A stretch of 64,000 nt of DNA, from assembly GCF_023715145.1 (NCBI RefSeq), contig NZ_JAMBNP010000001.1, positions 372,001 through 436,000 of the forward strand. The letters are read 5' to 3'. Numbering within the stretch: the first letter of the stretch is position 1; each line of letters begins with the position of its first letter. Of this stretch, positions 1 to 7,990 are shown piece by piece. Below the pieces are notes generated by a model. The model was not told the origin of the DNA, made no database searches, and worked only from the letters and a program-made list of their open reading frames with translations. The position numbers and the translations under genes were made by a program. The DNA comes from Paenibacillus glycanilyticus (GTDB lineage Bacteria; Bacillota; Bacilli; Paenibacillales; Paenibacillaceae).

Positions 1-84
1 CTTTATTTATAAATAGTATATCATCCATATTATTTATATTCAATATATCTATTTAGTCATTCTCCAACGAATCGCCAATAAACT

Positions 85-113
85 TTGACAGCCCTCCATA
101 GTCTTGGTTTATA
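85..113 (+). promoter_or_regulatory. Probable sigma-A promoter of cobQ
   Basis: TTGACA at 85-90, a 17-nt spacer and TTTATA at 108-113 lie about 40 nt upstream of the cobQ start. A TATATT at 110-115 is an alternative -10 with a longer spacer. The first 100 bases of the window are AT-rich and hold no other gene I can see. I see no cobalamin riboswitch in this short leader. Confidence 0.55.
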
Positions 114-151
114 TTGAAATCATACAAAAGGCAATATTAGGAGGTATAAGC

Positions 152-1666
152 TTGAAACGGGCAGCCACTATTATGGTGCAAGGAACGGCTTCGGATGTTG
201 GAAAAAGCGTGCTGACAACGGCTTTATGCCGAATTTTCGTACAGGATGGATATAAGACGGCGCCTTACAAGTCTCAAAATATGGCGCTTAACTCATACGT
301 AACACTGGACGGCAAGGAGATTGGCAGAGCGCAAGGCGTGCAGGCAGAGGCCTGCGGGATTGCGGCCACGACCGATATGAACCCGATTCTAATCAAGCCG
401 ACCGGCGAGATGAAAGCCCAAATCGTCGTACACGGCAAACCTTTGGAGGAGATGAGCGCATGGCGCTACCGGGAAGAATATATCCCGCTAGCCGAAGGCA
501 TCGTGACGGATTCGCTGGAGCGGCTTCGCGCAGAATATGATCTCATCGTGCTGGAGGGAGCAGGCAGCCCGGCCGAGATTAATCTCAAAGATCGGGATAT
601 CGTGAACATGCGGATGGCCAAATGGGCCGATGCCCCCGTCCTGCTTGTCGCGGACATTGACAGAGGCGGTGCCTTTGCTTCTATTGTAGGTACGCTAGAG
701 CTGCTGGAAGAAGACGAGCGAAGCCGGGTACAAGGTTTCATTATCAATAAATTCCGCGGCGATATCAGCCTTCTGCAGTCCGGACTGGATTGGCTGGAGG
801 AACGCACGGGCATTCCGGTTCTGGGCGTTATCCCGTATCTGCCGAGGCTTGATATCGAAGCGGAAGACTCCGTCGTGCTGGACAAGCAGCAGGCACAAGA
901 AGATAACGGTGATAGAGAGATTGATATAGCCGTTATCCGGCTGCCTCGCATCTCGAACTTCACCGACTTTGATCCGCTGCAGGCGGAGCCGGATGTCTCG
1001 CTTCGATACGCAGCAAGCGTGGATCAGCTGGGACAACCGGACGTCATCCTCATTCCGGGCTCGAAAAACACCCTTGACGACCTGCTCTTTCTCGAGCAGT
1101 CCGGCATGGCAAAGGCTATCGCCAAGCGGGTCGCGGAGGGCAGCTTGCTTGCCGGGATTTGCGGCGGCTATCAGATGCTGGGACGCAAGCTGCATGATCC
1201 TCGGCAGGTTGAATCCCAGCATGGAGAAGCAGACGGACTAGGCTATCTTCCGCTAGCAACGACGTTTTATACCGAGAAGCGGACCGAACGGGTCAGCGGA
1301 ACCGTCGCGTGCGCGCATCCCGACTGGCCAGCCATGCAGGGAATTGCCATAGAAGGCTACGAGATTCATATGGGACAGACTACCCCGCTCGAGCAGGTTC
1401 ATCCCCTGTTAACCATTAATGGTCAATCTGAAGGAGCGATTTCGGAGGATGGCCGTATCTTCGGAACTTACATTCACGGAATCTTTCATAACGATGCCTT
1501 CCGCAGACAGTATTTGAATATGGTTCGCAAACAGAAGGGGCTAGCAGCCCTTGAAGAAATTTTGCCGTTCCGCAGCAGGCAGCTTGAAGCCTTTGACCGA
1601 TTAGCCGATCATGTACGAGCGCATCTGGATATGGAGAAGCTGTACGGCATCATAAGCGGCGGCTAA
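152..1666 (+). CDS. cobQ: Cobyric acid synthase (adenosylcobyric acid synthase, glutamine-hydrolysing)
   Basis: Amidates the side chains of adenosylcobyrinic acid diamide to give adenosylcobyric acid in cobalamin synthesis, using glutamine and ATP in the cytosol. The 504-residue product has the family layout: an N-terminal ATP-binding domain opening with a P-loop-like GTASDVGKS, and a C-terminal class-I-type glutamine amidotransferase with the nucleophile Cys in GICGGYQMLG and a His in TYIHGIF. I chose the TTG at 152 because AGGAGGT (139-145) sits 6 nt upstream and the family begins near this point. An in-frame ATG at 104 would put the ribosome site inside the gene. No other cob genes are visible nearby, so it is either the edge of a cob cluster or isolated. 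Length is normal for the family. Confidence 0.93.
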   Translation: MKRAATIMVQGTASDVGKSVLTTALCRIFVQDGYKTAPYKSQNMALNSYVTLDGKEIGRAQGVQAEACGIAATTDMNPILIKPTGEMKAQIVVHGKPLEEMSAWRYREEYIPLAEGIVTDSLERLRAEYDLIVLEGAGSPAEINLKDRDIVNMRMAKWADAPVLLVADIDRGGAFASIVGTLELLEEDERSRVQGFIINKFRGDISLLQSGLDWLEERTGIPVLGVIPYLPRLDIEAEDSVVLDKQQAQEDNGDREIDIAVIRLPRISNFTDFDPLQAEPDVSLRYAASVDQLGQPDVILIPGSKNTLDDLLFLEQSGMAKAIAKRVAEGSLLAGICGGYQMLGRKLHDPRQVESQHGEADGLGYLPLATTFYTEKRTERVSGTVACAHPDWPAMQGIAIEGYEIHMGQTTPLEQVHPLLTINGQSEGAISEDGRIFGTYIHGIFHNDAFRRQYLNMVRKQKGLAALEEILPFRSRQLEAFDRLADHVRAHLDMEKLYGIISGG

Positions 1667-1677
1667 AAAGAAATCAA

Positions 1678-1705
1678 AAAAGGGACATCTTCGGATGTCC
1701 CTTTT
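1678..1705. terminator. Bidirectional intrinsic terminator with C(UUCG)G loop
   Basis: An 8-bp GC-rich stem (GGGACATC / GATGTCCC) is closed by a TTCG tetraloop and flanked by A and T runs. It can end both cobQ (+) and the convergent AraC gene (-). Confidence 0.9.
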
Positions 1706-1750
1706 GCTCTTATTATTCTCGCTAAATCGCAGACGTCTTCTCCTCTTCGC

Positions 1751-2719
1751 TTAACTGATTTCGAAGCCCAAAGCACCCGAAGTTTGGCGCATCGCTTTAA
1801 TATCCTGCAACGGAGGCTGACCGAACAGCCTGCGGTATTCCCGGTTGAATTGCGACGGGCTTTCATAGCCTACCGTCAATGCTGCTGTTGTTGCTCCAAC
1901 GGGACCGCTCAGCATCAGGCGTCTCGCTTCTTGAAGTCGAAGCTGCTTTTGATATTGCAACGGCCCCATCGTGGTGATGGCTTTGAACTTGTGATGAAGC
2001 CCCGAAGTGCTCATGTTGCAGGACTTGGCGAGCTCCTCAACGGTAAAGGAACGGGTATAATTCTCCTGGATCCATAGGATGGCCTTGCCAACTCCATCCG
2101 CTCTTTGATCAAAGAGCGCCTTCTGCATAAACAAGTGTCCAAAATCGCCTGAAAGAAGGTTAAATATCATTTCTCTCTTGAGCAGCTCGGACATGAACCG
2201 GGCCTCTTTTGGCTTATCGATCAGCTTCATTAATCGGTAAAAGATATCCAACAGCTCCGAATCCGATTTGCCGATAAAGGCTGCCGTACTCAGACTTCTC
2301 TCTTTTGGCTCTGTATTAATTTCAGCTTCCACAACAACAGAAGCGATTTCTTGCGTCGTAAAGTCAATCCGCAGTCCGATATACGGCGAATCTTCGGTTG
2401 CTCCCACAATCTGAGCGGAAGCCGGGATATCAATTAAGGATGCCAGATAATCACCCGCTTCGTAATTGTATACGTCTTGACCTAGGTACAGTCTCTTCGC
2501 TCCTTGAAGGATCAGACAAAAAGAAGGAGTTAATACTCCCGCACTCCGCATCGTATCATGATGGCGTCTAACTATGGACAAGAACGGCACGATGGTTGTC
2601 GTACGTCCTTCAGTCATGGTAATCCGTTCTGTCATTGCAATGAGTTGGTCCAGTACTTTCTTATGAATAGTAACGCTTTTCCCGTTTGGCGTGCGGGGAT
2701 CGATTTTTTGTTCAGGCAT
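1751..2719 (-). CDS. AraC-family transcriptional regulator (AraC_N type)
   Basis: A 322-residue DNA-binding regulator. Residues about 40-190 resemble the AraC_N effector domain (the YqhC-type arrangement). The last about 100 residues hold the paired AraC helix-turn-helix, with the conserved second-helix segment VGYESPSQFNREYRRLFG. It is transcribed away from the DHA2 efflux gene at 2904, so it most likely controls that pump. It is a paralogue of the AraC gene at 9267-10160. A sequence shared with the second locus (TTAGGCAAT core) lies in the intergenic region. The effector is unknown. Confidence 0.88.
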   Translation of the reverse strand: MPEQKIDPRTPNGKSVTIHKKVLDQLIAMTERITMTEGRTTTIVPFLSIVRRHHDTMRSAGVLTPSFCLILQGAKRLYLGQDVYNYEAGDYLASLIDIPASAQIVGATEDSPYIGLRIDFTTQEIASVVVEAEINTEPKERSLSTAAFIGKSDSELLDIFYRLMKLIDKPKEARFMSELLKREMIFNLLSGDFGHLFMQKALFDQRADGVGKAILWIQENYTRSFTVEELAKSCNMSTSGLHHKFKAITTMGPLQYQKQLRLQEARRLMLSGPVGATTAALTVGYESPSQFNREYRRLFGQPPLQDIKAMRQTSGALGFEIS

Positions 2720-2903
2720 GCCTTAATCCCTCCCGTCTGTTGTCTAAATTATATAAGCAATCCATTAGCTTGCAAAGGGATACAACGCTCTTCTTGCAGC
2801 TTTAGGCAATTTTTAAGCAGGAACGATCTACTTCCCGAAGCCGATTCCATTCATAATAGCTTTCAGGAACTCAATCTTGAAACGCGGAAAGGAAGATGCC
2901 CGC
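2720..2903. promoter_or_regulatory. Divergent intergenic region with an AraC-type element
   Basis: This is the 184-bp region between the AraC gene (-) and the efflux gene (+). Positions 2802-2819 match the element TTAGGCAATNNTTNNGCA that is also found at 10241-10258, next to the second AraC_N regulator (14 of 18 positions identical between these two). I read it as a likely regulator binding site; this is inference from repetition. Confidence 0.45.
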
Positions 2904-4316
2904 ATGCATCAGTCCAAATGGATCATTCTAACCATTATCATCGCATGCCAGCTTATTGTTGTGCTTGATTCATCCATAATGGTAACCGCAATACCCGAAA
3001 TCGGCCGTTCCCTCCATATGTCTACAACCAGCCTGACTTGGGTACAGAACAGCTATGTGTTGGCATTTGGCGGATTCCTGCTGCTCGGTGCCCGGGCAGG
3101 GGATCTGCTGGGACGAAGAAGAATGCTTGCGATCGGCATCGGATTATTTTCGCTGACCTCTCTTCTAGCGGGCATTGCGCCAAATGCCGAATTTTTGCTT
3201 ATCTCCCGAGCCCTCCAAGGCTTTGCGGCTGCACTTGCAACACCTGCCGCGCTGGCTTTGCTGTCAGCAACCTTCGTAGAGGCCAAGGAACGTTCGAGAG
3301 CAATCGCCATGTACAGCGCCGTTTCGGCTGCCGGGGGCAGCATCGGTCTCATTATCGGCGGATTTTTCACCGATTATATTTCCTGGCGCCTTGGCATGTT
3401 TATTAATGTGCCCATCGGAATCGCTTTGCTGTACCTGGTTCAAAAGTTTATTCAAAGGACAGATATGCGAACCGGACGGTTTGATCTGGGAGGCGCGCTC
3501 ACTTCTGTCATTGGGATGACGTCATTGGTCTATGGATTTGTTCAAGCTGCAGATCAAGGCTGGGATGCGACCGCAACCTGGATTCCATTGGCAGCCGGGA
3601 TTATTCTGTTAACGGCATTTGTCTTTATTGAAGCTCGGGCGGCTGAACCGATTATCCCGCTCCGTCTGTTCGCGAATCGCCAGCGGTCAGGAGCTTACCT
3701 TGGACGGTTCCTTATGGTAGGAGGGAATTTCTCGCTCTTTTTCTTTATCCCTCAATATTTGCAAAATGCCCTTGGCTTCAGCTCTTTTGAAGCGGGTCTA
3801 GCCTTCCTGCCATTTACGGTTGCCCAGTTCGGAATGATGTACTTGATGCAGGGGCTCATACGCCGTTTTGGCAATGTAAAAGTGCTGCTGACCGGCTTGC
3901 TGATTGCGATCATCGGTACGCTATGGTTAAGCCGAATCATCTCTGTACAAAGTCACTTCTTTCCGGAGATGTTCATCCTCCTTGCCATTATGGGCATTGG
4001 GGCGGGAATGGTATTCCAGCCGCTCACCGCAATGGGTCTTACCGGTGTGGAGCCGCAAAATTCCGGGGCAGCCTCCGGGCTGATTAATGTCGCGCATCAA
4101 AGCGGCGCCTCATTAGGTTTGGCTGTTTTGATCACCGTATTTAATGGATCAGGCGATACGGGTCAACCATCAAACCTGCAATTTGCTCACGCCATATCGG
4201 ACTCTATGCTGGGATCAGTCGTATTTGTGACCGCGGCTTTGGCCGTGACGTTACTCAGCTTGCTGCCGGCAAGGCGGCAAGCAGGCCGGAAACAGGCTTT
4301 GCAGGTGAACGAGTAA
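2904..4316 (+). CDS. DHA2-family MFS multidrug efflux transporter (EmrB/QacA type)
   Basis: A proton-coupled drug exporter of the major facilitator superfamily with about 14 predicted membrane segments over 470 residues. It starts with the characteristic LDSSIMVTAIPEI segment in TM1 (motif D1, usually LDxTIVNVALP) and has the loop 2-3 motif GDLLGRRRM. ATG 2904 is chosen because GGAAAGGAAG (2886-2895) lies 8 nt upstream. An in-frame TTG at 2877 would include that site. Divergent from an AraC_N regulator. The substrate cannot be told from sequence. Confidence 0.9.
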   Translation: MHQSKWIILTIIIACQLIVVLDSSIMVTAIPEIGRSLHMSTTSLTWVQNSYVLAFGGFLLLGARAGDLLGRRRMLAIGIGLFSLTSLLAGIAPNAEFLLISRALQGFAAALATPAALALLSATFVEAKERSRAIAMYSAVSAAGGSIGLIIGGFFTDYISWRLGMFINVPIGIALLYLVQKFIQRTDMRTGRFDLGGALTSVIGMTSLVYGFVQAADQGWDATATWIPLAAGIILLTAFVFIEARAAEPIIPLRLFANRQRSGAYLGRFLMVGGNFSLFFFIPQYLQNALGFSSFEAGLAFLPFTVAQFGMMYLMQGLIRRFGNVKVLLTGLLIAIIGTLWLSRIISVQSHFFPEMFILLAIMGIGAGMVFQPLTAMGLTGVEPQNSGAASGLINVAHQSGASLGLAVLITVFNGSGDTGQPSNLQFAHAISDSMLGSVVFVTAALAVTLLSLLPARRQAGRKQALQVNE

Positions 4317-4323
4317 GATTTGA

Positions 4324-4366
4324 CAAAAAAAGCTGTCGAGAATTTCTCGACAGCTTTGCTTATTTT
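4324..4366. terminator. Bidirectional intrinsic terminator
   Basis: A 10-bp stem AGCTGTCGAG / CTCGACAGCT (4331-4355) is flanked by an A run (4324-4330) and a T-rich tail. It can serve the efflux gene (+) and the azoR-eamA-CMD operon (-). Confidence 0.88.
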
Positions 4367-4559
4367 ATAGGGGCACAAATTTCAAGCAATTCATAAAGGC
4401 TGGTTATCGTATACGTACTAGGAATTTCTGCAGAACGCTCCAGCCCCTTCCGGTTGACTCAGCAGGTATCAATTCCCGACAGTAGCCCGCCTTTTATATC
4501 GGTGTTTAATGAATCACCAATAATGAGGGCATCCTTTTTATTAAAATCTTGATTAATTA
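4360..4559 (-). pseudogene. 3' remnant of a HAD-superfamily hydrolase (YjjG/YfnB type)
   Basis: Reading the minus strand from about 4559 down to the TAA at 4360-4362 gives the C-terminal third of a HAD hydrolase. It includes the motif IV block KKDALIIGDSLNTDIKGG, followed by SGIDTC, a TGA at 4459-4461 exactly where family members have Trp (TCW), then VNRKG and a normal-looking end with TSLYELLEIC. No HAD N-terminus is present: the upstream sequence is the CMD gene. It is therefore both truncated and carries a nonsense codon. The arrangement suggests the CMD genes or a deletion replaced the front of this gene. Confidence 0.85.
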
Positions 4560-5018
4560 CTTGCGGACAGCCGGCTGATATTCTCCAGGCACCATGCCCG
4601 TTGAGATCGCCATGCGGTTCCAGCTGTTGATCGCGTTAATGGCCATAATCAAATTAACATATTGACCTTCGTCATAATGCTTGCGAACCTGCTCATACAG
4701 TTCCTGCGGCACGCCGGCATCCGAGATTTTCGTTACAGCCTCGGTTAAGGCAAGCGCAGCACGCTCCGCTTCCGTATAGAATGGAGCTTCCCGCCATGCG
4801 TTAAGCAGGAACAACCGCTGCGTAGTCTCGCCCATGGCAAGCGCGTCTTTCGTATGCATGTCAATACAGAACGCACAGCCGTTAATTTGCGAAGCACGAA
4901 TTTTCATCAGTTCCAACAGTGTTTGGTCAAGTCCGCTCTTCTTCACATACCCTTCTAATTTCAATAAGGTCTGAAAAGCTTCCGGTTGTACCTTCATATA
5001 ATCCAATCGCATTTCCAT
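4557..5018 (-). CDS. Carboxymuconolactone decarboxylase / AhpD-like protein, copy 1
   Basis: A 153-residue alkylhydroperoxidase-like protein of the CMD superfamily. It shows the redox motif C48-A-F-C51 followed by His55 (CAFCIDMHTKDA), as in YnaA/AhpD-like peroxidases. The ribosome site is GGAG in the 5019-5035 stretch. It lies 67 bp downstream of a near twin, with 141 of 153 residues identical, so this is a tandem duplication. It is last in the apparent operon azoR-eamA-CMD-CMD, which suggests a role in reducing organic peroxides or electrophile damage. The stop overlaps the HAD remnant. Confidence 0.88.
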   Translation of the reverse strand: MEMRLDYMKVQPEAFQTLLKLEGYVKKSGLDQTLLELMKIRASQINGCAFCIDMHTKDALAMGETTQRLFLLNAWREAPFYTEAERAALALTEAVTKISDAGVPQELYEQVRKHYDEGQYVNLIMAINAINSWNRMAISTGMVPGEYQPAVRK

Positions 5019-5085
5019 CGTTCATGCACTCCTTTTGTTTGGGTTGATTTAGTGAGTTATCTTTTTCTTTGTCCGTATAACCGTG

Positions 5086-5547
5086 TTACTTGCGAATTGT
5101 AGGCTTGTAGCCCCCAGGCACCATACTCGTTGAGATCGCTATCCGGTTCCAGCTGTTGATCGCGTTAATAGCCATTATCAAATTAACATATTGGCCTTCG
5201 TCATAATGCTTGCGAACCTGCTCGTACAATTCCTGCGGCACGCCGGCATCCGAGATTTTCGTTACAGCCTCGGTTAAGGCAAGCGCAGCACGCTCTGCAT
5301 CCGTATAGAATGGAGCTTCCCGCCATGCGTTAAGCAGGAACAACCGCTGCGTAGTCTCGCCCATGGCAAGCGCGTCTTTCGTATGCATATCAAGACAGAA
5401 GGCGCACCCGTTGATTTGCGATGCCCGGACTTTGATAAGCTCCAGCAGACTGTCGTCAAGGCCGCTCTTCTTCACATAGCCTTCCAATTTCAACAGGGTT
5501 TGAAAAGCTTCCGGTTGTACCTTCATATAATCCAATCGCATTTCCAT
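5086..5547 (-). CDS. Carboxymuconolactone decarboxylase / AhpD-like protein, copy 2
   Basis: Tandem twin of the gene just downstream, the same 153-residue length, with the CxxC motif CAFCLDMHTKDA intact. The twelve differences cluster at residues about 32-53 and in the last 25 residues, while the middle is nearly identical even at DNA level. That pattern fits recent duplication or gene conversion. Both copies keep the redox cysteines and look functional. Same operon and likely peroxide-reducing role. Confidence 0.88.
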   Translation of the reverse strand: MEMRLDYMKVQPEAFQTLLKLEGYVKKSGLDDSLLELIKVRASQINGCAFCLDMHTKDALAMGETTQRLFLLNAWREAPFYTDAERAALALTEAVTKISDAGVPQELYEQVRKHYDEGQYVNLIMAINAINSWNRIAISTSMVPGGYKPTIRK

Positions 5548-5579
5548 CTTACATACACTCCTTCGTGTTTTAAATTCAT

Positions 5580-6485
5580 TTATAAATTAAGCGATATGCC
5601 TTGCGTCTTTCGCTTCATGAGCTCGGGAAGAGCAATTCCGCATATCGTGATCCCCACGCCTATCCATTGCATCCAGCTCACGGATTCGTTCAGCACGATG
5701 AATGACATAATGACGGCTGTTGGCAGCTCGGCTGCGCTCAGGATGGTCGCTAGTCCTCCACCGATACGCGGTACGCCTATTGCGTATAGCAACGGCGGAA
5801 TAACGACACCAAAGAGAGCCAGCAGCAGCGCCCACGGCAGCAGCGCTTCTTGCAAAGAACCATTAATAAGAAAATAGGGAGGGAACACGAACATGGCCAG
5901 AATAAAGGAGCCGGACAACATAATGGCACGTCGCGTAATCGGAACGACCTGTTTGGCTGTTCTGCCGCTAAACCAAATGAAGAGCGTATAGGTAACTGCC
6001 GATAACAAGCCAAGAATAATGCCTTTTAAGGAAACGGTTTGGCTGCCATCGTCCAGATAACCGCTAGCCACGATAATCCCGCCAAATAAGATGACGAGCG
6101 AAATGACCTTTTCTTTGTCGGGACGTCTGCGTGCAGCAACGGCTTCCAAAAGTATGCCCATCCACGTAAATTGAAACAATAAGATAATCGCTAATGAAAC
6201 GGAAATATATTGGAGCGCCGCATAATAAAACATTCCGGTTAAGCCTGTCGTCGTGCCTACGGCCATCAGCGATACAATTTGACGCTTTGTAACGACTAAC
6301 GTTTGCGCCTGCTTGCTTGATTTTACGGTCAAAAATACCAGCATCCACAAAATCATGACGCCAAATAGATTTTGGCTTCCGACCACATCGCCAACCTTGT
6401 AACCAGACTCATAGGCTTTCTTCACAAAAGTACCTAACAATCCAAAGCTGCATGCGCCAGCCAGCACAAGTATGATGCATTTCAT
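5580..6485 (-). CDS. EamA/DMT-superfamily transporter
   Basis: A 301-residue inner-membrane protein with about ten hydrophobic helices arranged as two EamA repeats (residues about 1-140 and 150-295), typical of drug/metabolite exporters. It starts 10 bp after the azoR stop, so it is co-transcribed with it. Context (azoreductase plus peroxidase-like proteins under an Rrf2 regulator) suggests export of an electrophile, quinone or related metabolite. The substrate is not determinable from sequence. Confidence 0.87.
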   Translation of the reverse strand: MKCIILVLAGACSFGLLGTFVKKAYESGYKVGDVVGSQNLFGVMILWMLVFLTVKSSKQAQTLVVTKRQIVSLMAVGTTTGLTGMFYYAALQYISVSLAIILLFQFTWMGILLEAVAARRRPDKEKVISLVILFGGIIVASGYLDDGSQTVSLKGIILGLLSAVTYTLFIWFSGRTAKQVVPITRRAIMLSGSFILAMFVFPPYFLINGSLQEALLPWALLLALFGVVIPPLLYAIGVPRIGGGLATILSAAELPTAVIMSFIVLNESVSWMQWIGVGITICGIALPELMKRKTQGISLNL

Positions 6486-6495
6486 TACAGAATCT

Positions 6496-7119
6496 TTAGA
6501 AGCTGCCGGCTAATTCATACGCTTCCTGAATCGCCTTCTCTTTAATGGCAGGTGCTTGATCCTGCGATCCCGTTCCTTCGGCGTAAATCAATTCAATCGA
6601 AGGTATTCCGATGAACTGAGCGACTGTCGACAAGTATTTATGGCTGAATTCCAAGCCGCCCTTGGAAAGCATGCTGCCGGAAGCCTGGATATGGAGCAGT
6701 TTTTTGTCAGTAGCAAGGCCAATAATACCTTCCGGCGTGTAATTAACCGTCTTGCCCGGAACGCAAATCGCGTCAATGTACGCCTTCAATACCGGCGGGA
6801 ACAAGAAATTCCATACCGGGTTAACGATGATGATTTTATCGGCAGCGAGAAACTGATCGACAAGTTCATTCAAACGAGCTACTTTGGCTTGCGTTCCAGA
6901 GCTAAATTGGTCAAAGGAACGGCCGTTTTTCAACTGATCCCAGCCTGTTAACACATCTGTATCCAGTTGAGGAACGTCCGTATGATAAAGATCCAGATGA
7001 ATAACCTCATCATTAGGATTTGCTTTGCTGTAAGCTTCTATGAAATGTTGGCCTACAGACAAGCTATGGGAAGCGCCGCTATCAAGCGGATGTGCGGTTA
7101 CATATAAAATGACTGACAT
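6496..7119 (-). CDS. azoR: FMN-dependent NADH-azoreductase / quinone reductase
   Basis: Flavodoxin-fold enzyme that reduces quinones and azo bonds with NAD(P)H. The 207-residue product has the family signatures: an N-terminal VTAHPLDSGASHS phosphate-binding loop, NPVWNFLFPPVLKAYID around the FMN site, and IQASGSM in the C-terminal half. ATG 7119 is preceded by AAGGAGGTT at correct spacing; the open frame extends upstream but has no ribosome site there. First gene of azoR-eamA-CMD-CMD and divergent from an Rrf2 regulator, matching quinone or electrophile-responsive units in Firmicutes. Confidence 0.92.
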   Translation of the reverse strand: MSVILYVTAHPLDSGASHSLSVGQHFIEAYSKANPNDEVIHLDLYHTDVPQLDTDVLTGWDQLKNGRSFDQFSSGTQAKVARLNELVDQFLAADKIIIVNPVWNFLFPPVLKAYIDAICVPGKTVNYTPEGIIGLATDKKLLHIQASGSMLSKGGLEFSHKYLSTVAQFIGIPSIELIYAEGTGSQDQAPAIKEKAIQEAYELAGSF

Positions 7120-7223
7120 AGATGAAACCTCCTTGATGTTTTTCTCTTTCTGCTTTAACTCCTCTTCATGCGAATTTCCTTCGAATTGTAATTTGCCTTC
7201 ACCTCTTAACGTCGACAACATTT

Positions 7224-7274
7224 ATCGTCGATTAGGTATGTCCACAATATACCCCTTTGTTTCATGACTGTCAA
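7224..7274 (-). promoter_or_regulatory. azoR promoter with operator half-site
   Basis: On the minus strand TTGACA (7274-7269), a 17-nt spacer and TATATT (7251-7246) form a strong sigma-A promoter. Immediately downstream, 7228-7235 (plus strand) carries GTCGATTA, the same 8-mer found inside the palindrome of the divergent Rrf2 promoter. Repressor binding here would cover the transcription start. Confidence 0.7.
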
Positions 7275-7319
7275 CCCAAATTCAATATTCCTCGAACTGG
7301 AAAAATTCAAGCACTCTAT

Positions 7320-7348
7320 TTGACAAGGTATATTAATCGACCTAAGAT
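7320..7348 (+). promoter_or_regulatory. Rrf2-gene promoter with embedded palindromic operator
   Basis: TTGACA (7320-7325), a 17-nt spacer and TAAGAT (7343-7348). The spacer holds AGGTATATTAATCGACCT (7326-7343), which is AGGT-N2-ATTAAT-N2-ACCT, a perfect dyad outside the two 2-nt gaps. Binding of the Rrf2 protein here would block its own transcription. Confidence 0.7.
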
Positions 7349-7386
7349 GTTTAATAATAACTTTTATTTAGAAAGTAGGTCTTTGC

Positions 7387-7893
7387 ATGCAGTATAGTAT
7401 TGGCGTCGAATATAGCCTTCATTGCTTGGTCTACTTAATCGATATTCCGCCCGATGCTACTATTGGCATTAAAGAGCTTGCTGCGTTTCAAGGCGTTTCG
7501 GAGACTTATCTATCGAAATTTTTTGGCAAACTAACCAAAGCCGGTATTGTAAGCTCTGTACCGGGTGTCAAAGGCGGCTATAAATTGGCCAAGCCACCTG
7601 CCGAAATATCGTTCTGGGATGTTGTGGAAGCTATTGAAGGGGCCCGTCCCGTTTTTCAATGCAAGAACGTTAAAAACAATTCCTATTTATGCCGTCGCGA
7701 TGAAGACTTTTTGAAATGCACCGCTGCAACTCCCTGTGTTATTAATTTGACCATGCTCGAAGCAGAAGAGAGCATGCGAAATAGCTTGCGCAAGAAGACG
7801 CTTACTTGGTTGAACGAGGAGCTTGATCGCGTACTAACCCCGGAGTCCCGTAAAGAGACGCGAGAGTATTTTGCGAATCCTCCCAAGGCTTAA
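7387..7893 (+). CDS. Rrf2-family transcriptional regulator
   Basis: A 168-residue winged-helix regulator. The N-terminal HTH (about 25-65) contains the typical SETYLSKFFGKL and GVKGGYKLAKPP (wing) segments. Four cysteines, C92, C102, C111 and C117, sit in the loop where Rrf2 proteins bind an Fe-S cluster or sense thiols. It could be a cluster-binding or thiol-based sensor; I cannot tell which. It is divergent from azoR, and a palindrome in its own promoter shares an 8-mer with the azoR promoter, so it probably represses both units and responds to redox or electrophile stress. Confidence 0.88.
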   Translation: MQYSIGVEYSLHCLVYLIDIPPDATIGIKELAAFQGVSETYLSKFFGKLTKAGIVSSVPGVKGGYKLAKPPAEISFWDVVEAIEGARPVFQCKNVKNNSYLCRRDEDFLKCTAATPCVINLTMLEAEESMRNSLRKKTLTWLNEELDRVLTPESRKETREYFANPPKA

Positions 7894-7914
7894 GACGATC
7901 TCTTCGCAAAAAGA

Positions 7915-7948
7915 AACGACAAGAACCAATAGATTCTTGTCGTTTTTT
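7915..7948 (+). terminator. Intrinsic terminator of the Rrf2 gene
   Basis: A 9-bp stem CGACAAGAA / TTCTTGTCG (7917-7942) followed by six T. Confidence 0.9.
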
Positions 7949-7990
7949 GCTTGCGTCAATATTAGTTAAAAGTCATCCAAACCGTATCCC

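Noticed and set aside
1..151. Cobalamin riboswitch upstream of cobQ
   Set aside because: The leader after the predicted start is only about 30 nt and shows no B12-box-like sequence.
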